Positions 16,301 to 22,645 of a stretch of DNA of 64,000 nucleotides are shown in pieces. The position numbers were made by a program, and so were the translations under genes. The stretch is from Streptomyces sp. NBC_00239 (GTDB lineage: Bacteria; Actinomycetota; Actinomycetes; Streptomycetales; Streptomycetaceae), in assembly GCF_036194065.1 (NCBI RefSeq), contig NZ_CP108095.1, forward strand, positions 4,712,001 through 4,776,000, given 5' to 3'. The notes beneath the pieces are model-generated. The model searched no databases. It saw nothing but the letters and a program-made list of their open reading frames with translations, and had not been told where the DNA came from. Each line of letters opens with the position of its first letter. Position 1 is the first letter of the stretch.

Positions 16301-17331
16301 TCGCCGCGATCCGGGTCCGGTACGGGATGACGAAGCTGGAGGCCGTGCCGGACGGCGACGTGTGGGCCATCGACGGCCAGGTCAACCCGGGCGTGCGGAA
16401 GAAGAGCAACAAGGGCACCAAGAGCAACGCCGCCACCGTCGACGCCGCCGCGAAGGACGTGCGTACGCAGGGGGCCACGGCCCCGTCGGTCGGCGACCTG
16501 AAGGGCATGATGCCGGCCATCAAGCAGGCGCACGGGCTGGACACGGTCGTGGTCCAGCGGGAGGGCGAGAAGCGGTGGGTCGAGCTCAAGCTCGGCACCA
16601 GTGTGAAGAACCTCGACTTCCGGTGCGTGCTCAGCACCGCCGGGCCCGGCCAGGCGAGCGCCGACGCGGCGGGCCTGCGCCGCACCAAGGACAAGGGCGA
16701 CGCGAAGGCCATGGTCAACGCCCGGGCCAGGATCAAGTTCCAGAACGCCTTCGTCCACAACCGCGACTCGCACCAGGACGCCACGCTCGGCATCGACGCG
16801 GCGCAGCACAAGGGCACGTCGTTCCGGGTCGGACGGGGGGACGCCCAGGAAGGCTCGGTCGCCCGCGGCGAAGTCGGCTCGGGGGCGGGCGGGTTCGACA
16901 AGAAGGAAGTGATGATCAGGTCCTGGAACATCGGCAAGGGCGACAACGCCAACGACCACGCCACGCACGCGGAACGGCAGATCACCAACTGGCTCGCGAC
17001 GGTGACCGGCGGCACCAACGGGGCCGTCATGACCGAGATCTACCTCAAGGTCACCGGCACCTTCGAGCCGTGCAAGGGCTGCTCCGGATCGATGAAGGGC
17101 ATGCTGACGGCCGCCCGGGAGAACGGCCGCACGGTGCGCGCGGTCCTCGACTTCAGCGAGGTCAGGCGGCTCTACCGGGAGGAGGAGGTGGGCCACATGC
17201 TCGGCTGGAAGGACGGCGAGGCGGGCCGGCGCGACCGCGCGGACGCGCACGGCGCGTGGGACGAGGTCATCACGGCGGCCCCCGCCGGCATCAAGGACAA
17301 GACCCCGGTCAGCATCCGCTTCACCAACTGA
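13351..17331 (+). CDS. Large CIS effector-like protein with C-terminal deaminase-like domain
   Basis: A 1326-residue protein. Residues 43-58 (VQRLQSRAGNAAVAAL) match the cargo-type motif of the preceding DUF4157 protein. Residues 65-140 are translated family B repeats. About 180-500 is Ala/Lys-rich and helical. About 560-970 has coiled and hydrophobic segments (IDKIIANPIGFLGNLVNAVK, ITWIVSLLNPASAFVRACK) typical of long eCIS-associated polymorphic proteins. The C-terminus has a zinc-deaminase signature, H1206-A-E1208 (NDHATHAERQ) then P1240-C1241-x2-C1244 (EPCKGCSGSMK), as in polymorphic-toxin deaminases. I infer a CIS cargo toxin acting on a nucleobase. No immunity-type gene follows, so self-killing is possible. 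GTG at 13351 is the frame's first start, after GAGGG. Confidence 0.8.
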   Translation: MKAGADRAGGRDTAGEAKAPARRTSDAPAAPAVRTRALDVRAVQRLQSRAGNAAVAALVARPTTPATRGTARPAADGPQPTVQATPDGAHAERRAESTPGARGTARPAADGPQPTVQAATDQAHAERRVGPPQGRGELRDGPVAPERGVPDGGAARRMPVQRLDAGTLPAPPAGLTPATDPRFRKVAQDLRAKKNALAKHPSAPSQAKAAQAAAKAPGDDKEAQAKAAQAAEMGTARPAAFDKAAFVAAVSAAIAAKAPKTLDEADKFTQSGKADEVKGEVSGQVKAGKDGSAKDVAEKTAKAPDESKAVEKPVTPLPGQPAPPALAPPDPKAAAVAKAPPEQTDLSTGPKETDAMMAEAKVTPEQLAHSNEPQFAQALSAKKESDAHAAAAPAQFRAAEDARVAAEQGGAAAAGPAGLQAMTAARAGAGRQVAAGQGAAQSKEEQERARVAGEIKGIFDAAKKDVEGILGGLDDEVDKAFDAGQKAAKAAFDTDHQTKMKAWKDERYSGVTGAARWLADAVLDPPPRANQIFAEARVVYEREMKACISNIADLIGKRLGDATARIADAKAKIAAKVAEQPASLRRFAQQAADGIGGEFTALESAVSEKSQGLVDGLAEKYVAARNELDDEIKKLQEENKGLLGKAKDAVAGTIETVLKLKDMLLGVLARAAGAIDKIIANPIGFLGNLVNAVKGGVLAFGARIGEHLKNGLKQWLFGQLSAGGIEIPETFDAKGIVKLILSILGLTWTNIRARVVARIGERAMKSLESGFEMVQVLVTEGIGGLWKWIVEKLSDLKDTVIGAIKDFVIEKIVTAGITWIVSLLNPASAFVRACKAIYDVVMFFVNRAAQIKSFVDSVLDSIESIAGGGGGAVTGLIEQSLAKAIPVVLDFLASLLGLGGISAKIKSILEKVQAPVMKVVDWVIGKIVGAGQKVLSKLKAKVRGGDDSPEGKQARLDKGMAAALRAVNALPGKGVARAAITPVLAAIRVRYGMTKLEAVPDGDVWAIDGQVNPGVRKKSNKGTKSNAATVDAAAKDVRTQGATAPSVGDLKGMMPAIKQAHGLDTVVVQREGEKRWVELKLGTSVKNLDFRCVLSTAGPGQASADAAGLRRTKDKGDAKAMVNARARIKFQNAFVHNRDSHQDATLGIDAAQHKGTSFRVGRGDAQEGSVARGEVGSGAGGFDKKEVMIRSWNIGKGDNANDHATHAERQITNWLATVTGGTNGAVMTEIYLKVTGTFEPCKGCSGSMKGMLTAARENGRTVRAVLDFSEVRRLYREEEVGHMLGWKDGEAGRRDRADAHGAWDEVITAAPAGIKDKTPVSIRFTN
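13545..13770. repeat. Family B repeats inside the effector-like gene
   Basis: Three copies of GCGCGGGGAACTGCGCGAC (the first lacks two G) occur near 13551, 13651 and 13749. The first two extend through ACGGTCCGCAGCCGACCGTC and have a 102-base (34-codon) period, giving RGTARPAADGPQPTVQA twice. The third is in another frame and reads RGELRDG. Confidence 0.85.
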
Positions 17332-17521
17332 CGCGTGTGTGGCGGCCGGGAGCCGCAGGGGCGCCCCGGGCGCGGGGCGAGCCTTCCAGGGTAGGGCTCC
17401 GGCGGCGGGGTGCGGGCGTGTTTCGCCGGGACGGGGGAAACGTTCCGGCAAACGGTGGGTACGGTGGGCGAGGCCCGGTCGCCCGACAGGGACACGCCCA
17501 CCGCCCAAGGAGACGCCGACC

Positions 17522-18427
17522 GTGCCCAGCTGGCGCGCCACCCTCACCGCCGCCGAGATCACCGAATCCGACGTACGGGAGGACTACACGGCAGCCGCCC
17601 GCCGGGTCCTGCGCCGCGAACAGGCCCCTTACCTGGCCCTGCGGCTGCTGGCCGCCCCGCCGTTGGTCCCGTACCTCACGGCCGGGCTCGCCTTCATGAA
17701 CCTCGTCGACGACACCGCGGAGGGCCCGGACCCACAGATCGGCCTGAAGCTGCTCACCGAACGCGTCGGCGACGCGCTGGAGTCCGGCGACAGCGAGGAC
17801 CCGGTGCTGCGGGCGTACGCGCACGCGGTCGCCGCGCGCGGGCTGCCCGAACACTGGGTGTACGACTTCCTGGCGGGGGCGGCGAGCGCGGAGGCGGAAT
17901 TCGACGGGTTCGCCGCCGAGGCGGACTTCCAGGACTACCTCGACGCGTACGCCTGGCCCGGCATCGTCGTCTTCACCGGCCTGCAGTACCGGGGCGGGCC
18001 GGACGAGGAGCAGGCGGCGGGCTGGCGCCGGTTCGTGGACGCGGCCCAGCGCGTCGACTTCCTCGCCGACCTGGCGGGCGACCTCGCCGGCGGTCGGCTG
18101 TGCATCCCCCGCGACCGGCTCGCCGAGCACGGCGTGACCCGCGAGGACCTCGAACAGGCGCGGGACACCGAAGGCGTACGTGCCCTCCTGGCGGCGGAGT
18201 GCGGACTGGCGCGCGAGGCGCTCGACGCGTCCGCGGGGATCGTGGACCTGGCGGATCCGGGGCTGCGGGCGGTCGGGCGCACGATGCGGGAACTCATGGC
18301 GCACCAGCTCACGCAGGTCGAGGACGCCGGGGTGCGGGCGTTGCGACGCGACATCGGCTACGGCCTCCTGGCCCCCCTCCGCATCCTCACCCAAGCCCGC
18401 CGCCCCACCCCAACCCCCACCACATGA
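17522..18427 (+). CDS. Squalene/phytoene-synthase-like protein
   Basis: A 301-residue all-helical protein of the head-to-head prenyl synthase family. The first Asp-rich region reads FMNLVDDTAEGPDP (near residue 60) and the second reads VDFLADLAGDLAGGRLCIPRD (near 180-200), which keeps the DxxxD spacing and the family's GRxYIP-like segment. Family enzymes join two prenyl diphosphates, but the second Asp of the usual first DxxxD is not clear here, so catalysis is uncertain. GTG at 17522 has AAGGAGA 6 bases or more upstream. No other carotenoid or hopanoid gene is nearby. It lies just after the effector-like gene where an immunity gene might be expected, but nothing in the sequence suggests immunity. 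Confidence 0.75.
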   Translation: MPSWRATLTAAEITESDVREDYTAAARRVLRREQAPYLALRLLAAPPLVPYLTAGLAFMNLVDDTAEGPDPQIGLKLLTERVGDALESGDSEDPVLRAYAHAVAARGLPEHWVYDFLAGAASAEAEFDGFAAEADFQDYLDAYAWPGIVVFTGLQYRGGPDEEQAAGWRRFVDAAQRVDFLADLAGDLAGGRLCIPRDRLAEHGVTREDLEQARDTEGVRALLAAECGLAREALDASAGIVDLADPGLRAVGRTMRELMAHQLTQVEDAGVRALRRDIGYGLLAPLRILTQARRPTPTPTT

Positions 18428-18589
18428 CCCCGCCGGCCCCGACCCCGGCGGGCCGACCCCGCGTGCTTCCAGCCCTGCCCGGCTGACCCCGCCCGTTCCC
18501 GGCCCCGACCGGCTGACCGGGCGTGCTTCCAGCCCCGGCCGGCTGACCCCGCCCGCTCCCAGCCTCCGGCTGACTTTGGCGCACCCTTC

Positions 18590-19020
18590 TGCCTTGTCGG
18601 CGCCCTGGGGTGCAACCTCCAGCCTCGCCGGCGTTTGAGGCGGTCCTGGGCGGAGACCGGCCGGCCTCGCCAGCGCCCTGGGGTGCAACACCTCAGCCTC
18701 GCCGGCGTTTGAGGCGCGGGGTTTGGGGCGGAGCCCCAAGAACAACCCGGCTGACGCCGGGCACCGGGCTCCGCCCGGACCCGCTCCTCAAGCGCCGGAG
18801 GGGCTGGGGGGTGCGACGGGGTTGCCGGGCTCCGCCCGGGCCCGCTCCTCAAGCGCCGGAGGGGCTGGAGGGTGCGACGGGGTTGCCGGGCTCCGCCCGG
18901 ACCCGCTCCTCAAGCGCCGGAGGGGCTGGGGGGTGCGACGGGGTTGCCGGGCTCTGCCCGGACCCGCGCCTCAAACGCCGGCGAGGCTGGCAGTTCGGGC
19001 AGCCGGCAGGGCTGGGAGTC
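18590..19020. repeat. Family A repeat array with a 61-base tandem repeat
   Basis: At least three GCCTCGCCGGCGTTTGAGGC-type arms lie at 18600-18720. A full palindromic element follows, then a tandem array of a 61-base unit (GGGCTCCGCCCGG ... GGGGTTGCC) with copies starting at 18766, 18827, 18888 and 18949. The array ends in the opposite arm CCTCAAACGCCGGCGAGG. It separates the convergent prenyl-synthase-like and DinB genes and probably ends both transcripts. Confidence 0.9.
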
Positions 19021-19060
19021 CCTCGGGCAGCGGGCGAGGCCGGGGGTCGCCCGCGGGCGG

Positions 19061-19711
19061 TCAGGGGCGGGGTTCGCCGTGCCAGCGCCAGCGGGTGGGG
19101 CGGGGGAGGGCCGGGAGGTCGGTGCGGCCCGTGCACCAGAGGAGCGCGGTCCACGCCGGAACGCCGGCCGGCGCGTCCGGGAAGAGCCGGGCCAGCGCAC
19201 GGCCGCAGACGTCCTCCGGCGGAGCCCAGGGCAGGCCCAGCCCCCGCGTCAGGTCGTACGTGTGGACCAGCGTCTCGACCACGCCCATCGCCGCGAACCC
19301 GGCCGGGTCGGACGCCCCGAAGACGTGGTGCGCGCGGACCTCCGGCCCCTTCGTACGGACCATCGCCGAGAGCAGCGCGCCGCAGGACTCCAGCACCTGG
19401 AGCAGTCCGGCCACGCCCGCCGCGCGTTCGGCGTGGATCGTGTTGCGGGGGCCGCCGGGGCGGCGGGCCGCGTATACGAAGGGGACCTCGCGGTCCGTCG
19501 GCGGTGCGGCGGGCCCGAGTTGCGCGGCGTACGCGAAGAGGTCGTCGGCGAGGTGCTCGACCGTCTCCCAGCAGTCCCACTCCAGCGTGCCGGCCCGCCC
19601 GTCCCACGCGTCGGCCGGCGCCCCGCCGAGCACGTCCAGGGCCAGCCGTACGGACCGGTCGAGATCGTCCGCGGCCGTCATCTGCGCGGTGGTGTCGTTC
19701 GTCGTCATCAT
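19061..19711 (-). CDS. Mycothiol-dependent maleylpyruvate isomerase / DinB-like protein
   Basis: About 216 residues in the DinB/MDMPI helical-bundle family. Signatures are the N-terminal WDCWETVEHLADDLFAYAAQL helix with a metal-type His (residue about 52), the middle VETLVHTYDLTRGLG with the second His, and a C-terminal LWCTGRTDLPALPRP. Members bind a divalent metal with three ligands and use mycothiol in actinomycetes; the substrate here is unknown. ATG at 19711 (or the next codon) is chosen because sequence upstream looks non-coding. It is the only minus-strand gene inside the CIS locus, dividing its two halves. Confidence 0.75.
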   Translation of the reverse strand: MMTTNDTTAQMTAADDLDRSVRLALDVLGGAPADAWDGRAGTLEWDCWETVEHLADDLFAYAAQLGPAAPPTDREVPFVYAARRPGGPRNTIHAERAAGVAGLLQVLESCGALLSAMVRTKGPEVRAHHVFGASDPAGFAAMGVVETLVHTYDLTRGLGLPWAPPEDVCGRALARLFPDAPAGVPAWTALLWCTGRTDLPALPRPTRWRWHGEPRP

Positions 19712-19773
19712 CGGGACGTTAGCGCGGGTGATGCCCGAAGGGGCAGGCCGGGTTTCCCTCCGGGCCGTACGAG

Positions 19774-19785
19774 AGGTCATGACCT
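19774..19785. promoter_or_regulatory. Perfect 12-base palindrome upstream of the sheath gene
   Basis: AGGTCATGACCT is a perfect inverted repeat 57 bases before the sheath start, in the 131-base divergent gap shared with the DinB gene. The position suits an operator. A match this short can arise by chance, so this is only a candidate. Confidence 0.35.
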
Positions 19786-19842
19786 TGAGGCGGGCGCGGC
19801 CCGAGGCTGGGGGCGACCGTCACGTCCCAGGGGAGGGCCAGG

Positions 19843-21435
<1,593 letters not shown>

Positions 21436-21487
21436 CGCGCGGTACGTGGAGACGAGCGCGTACGCGGACACCAGGGGGTTTTGACGC

Positions 21488-21931
21488 ATGGCACTTCCCG
21501 ACATGGACACCTCGGTCGGCCACTCCTTCGGGCTGGAGATCGACGGCGTGATCATCAAGCAGATCAACGAGGTGTCGGGCCTGAAGATGGAACAGGACGT
21601 CATCGAGCTGAAGCAGAACACGGCCGACGGCAAGTACGTCGTCAAGAAGCTGCCGGGTCGGGCGAAGGCGGGCGAGGTCACGCTGACCCGCGGCCTGACC
21701 GCCGACCAGAGCTTCGAGAAATGGATCAAGGACGCGCGCTTCGGGAAGATGGCCTCGGCCCGCAAGGGCGGCGCGATCATCGTCTTCGACTACGAGGGCG
21801 TCGCGATCAAGCGGTACACGCTGGTCAACGCGTGGCCCAAGAGCCTGGAGATCAGCTCGCTGAAGGCGGGCGACACGAGCGTCCTGACCGAGAAGCTCGT
21901 CATCACGTACGAGCAGATGGACGTGGCGTGA
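21488..21931 (+). CDS. CIS inner-tube protein
   Basis: A 147-residue protein of the T4 gp19 / Hcp-like tube family, with HSFGLEIDGVIIKQINEVSGL, IELKQNTADGKYVVKKLPG, VTLTRGLTADQSFEKWIKD and FDYEGVAIKRYTLVNAWPK. It stacks as hexameric rings inside the sheath. The start ATG at 21488 has AGGGGG about 10 bases upstream. Position straight after the sheath is universal in eCIS clusters. It differs clearly from the second tube-type protein at 25865, which is likely the baseplate-proximal ring. Confidence 0.95.
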   Translation: MALPDMDTSVGHSFGLEIDGVIIKQINEVSGLKMEQDVIELKQNTADGKYVVKKLPGRAKAGEVTLTRGLTADQSFEKWIKDARFGKMASARKGGAIIVFDYEGVAIKRYTLVNAWPKSLEISSLKAGDTSVLTEKLVITYEQMDVA

Positions 21932-22106
21932 CCGGAACGAACGGCTGGGTCATCTGATGCGCAGACAGCATGCGGCCGGTCGGGACGCGGCGGGGCAGGA
22001 CGCGTTGGCGGGGCAGGAGACGGCGGGGCGGCCCCCGCAGGCGCCGTCGTCGTCACACTCGCCGGCGAACGATCCGTGGGCGGGCCGGGACGGCCACGAG
22101 GGCTCG

Positions 22107-22478
22107 ATGCGGACGGAGTTCGCCTTCGAACTGCCGCGCGGGTACGTGGACGGGGCCGGCCGGGTGCACCGGACGGGCGTGATGCGGCTGGCGACGGCCC
22201 GCGACGAACTCGTCCCGCTGCGGGACGACCGCGTACGCGAGAACCCGGCCTACCTGTCGGTGGTGCTGCTGGGGCGGGTGGTGGAACGGATCGGGTCCGT
22301 GACGGACGTGCACGCGGGCGTCATCGAGGACCTGTTCGCGTCCGACCTGGCCTTCCTCCAGGACTTCTACCGGCGGATCAACGCCGAGGGCCACACCCGC
22401 GCGCAGGTCACCTGCCCGTCGTGCGCCACGCCGTTCGCGGTGGACCTGGCGGGTGGTGGCCGCCTGGGGGAATCGTGA
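22107..22478 (+). CDS. CIS assembly-chaperone-like protein (conserved hypothetical)
   Basis: About 123 residues from the ATG at 22107, which has GAGGG five bases upstream. The frame is open back to an ATG at 21957, adding 50 low-complexity residues. The core reads MRTEFAFELPRGYVD, MRLATARDELVPL, NPAYLSVVLLGRVVERIG and FASDLAFLQDFYRRIN, then a CPSCATPF pair of Cys. The layout is like Mu-type tail-assembly proteins that bridge tube and baseplate. Exact role in the CIS is unknown. Its stop overlaps the next start (GTGA), indicating coupling. Confidence 0.75.
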   Translation: MRTEFAFELPRGYVDGAGRVHRTGVMRLATARDELVPLRDDRVRENPAYLSVVLLGRVVERIGSVTDVHAGVIEDLFASDLAFLQDFYRRINAEGHTRAQVTCPSCATPFAVDLAGGGRLGES

Positions 22479-22639
22479 CGTACGCGACCGACGACCTGTA
22501 CGGCGAAGTCGCGTACATCGCCTACCACTTCCACTGGCCGATGGATTCGATCCTGGACCTGGAACACGGGGAACGACGCCGGTACGTCGAGCAGATCGCC
22601 CGGCTGAACCGGGCCGCCGCGGGCGGCGGGGGGCGGTGA
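22475..22639 (+). CDS. DUF6760-like small CIS protein
   Basis: A 54-residue protein starting with GTG at 22475, four bases overlapping the previous stop. The sequence TDDLYGEVAYIAYHFHWPMD followed by SILDLEHGERRRYVEQIARL is the conserved small protein found between sheath/tube and baseplate genes in many eCIS loci. It has an amphipathic layout with a Trp- and His-rich centre and an acidic/basic helix. In phage operons small proteins in this place are chaperones for the tape measure. Function unproven. Confidence 0.8.
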   Translation: MTYATDDLYGEVAYIAYHFHWPMDSILDLEHGERRRYVEQIARLNRAAAGGGGR

Positions 22640-22645
22640 GGGCGG

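Noticed and set aside
18766..18990. Tandem repeat array as CRISPR
   Set aside because: Units are 61 bases and nearly identical throughout, with no unique spacers and no cas genes. The same holds for 52469-52700 and 57636-57700.
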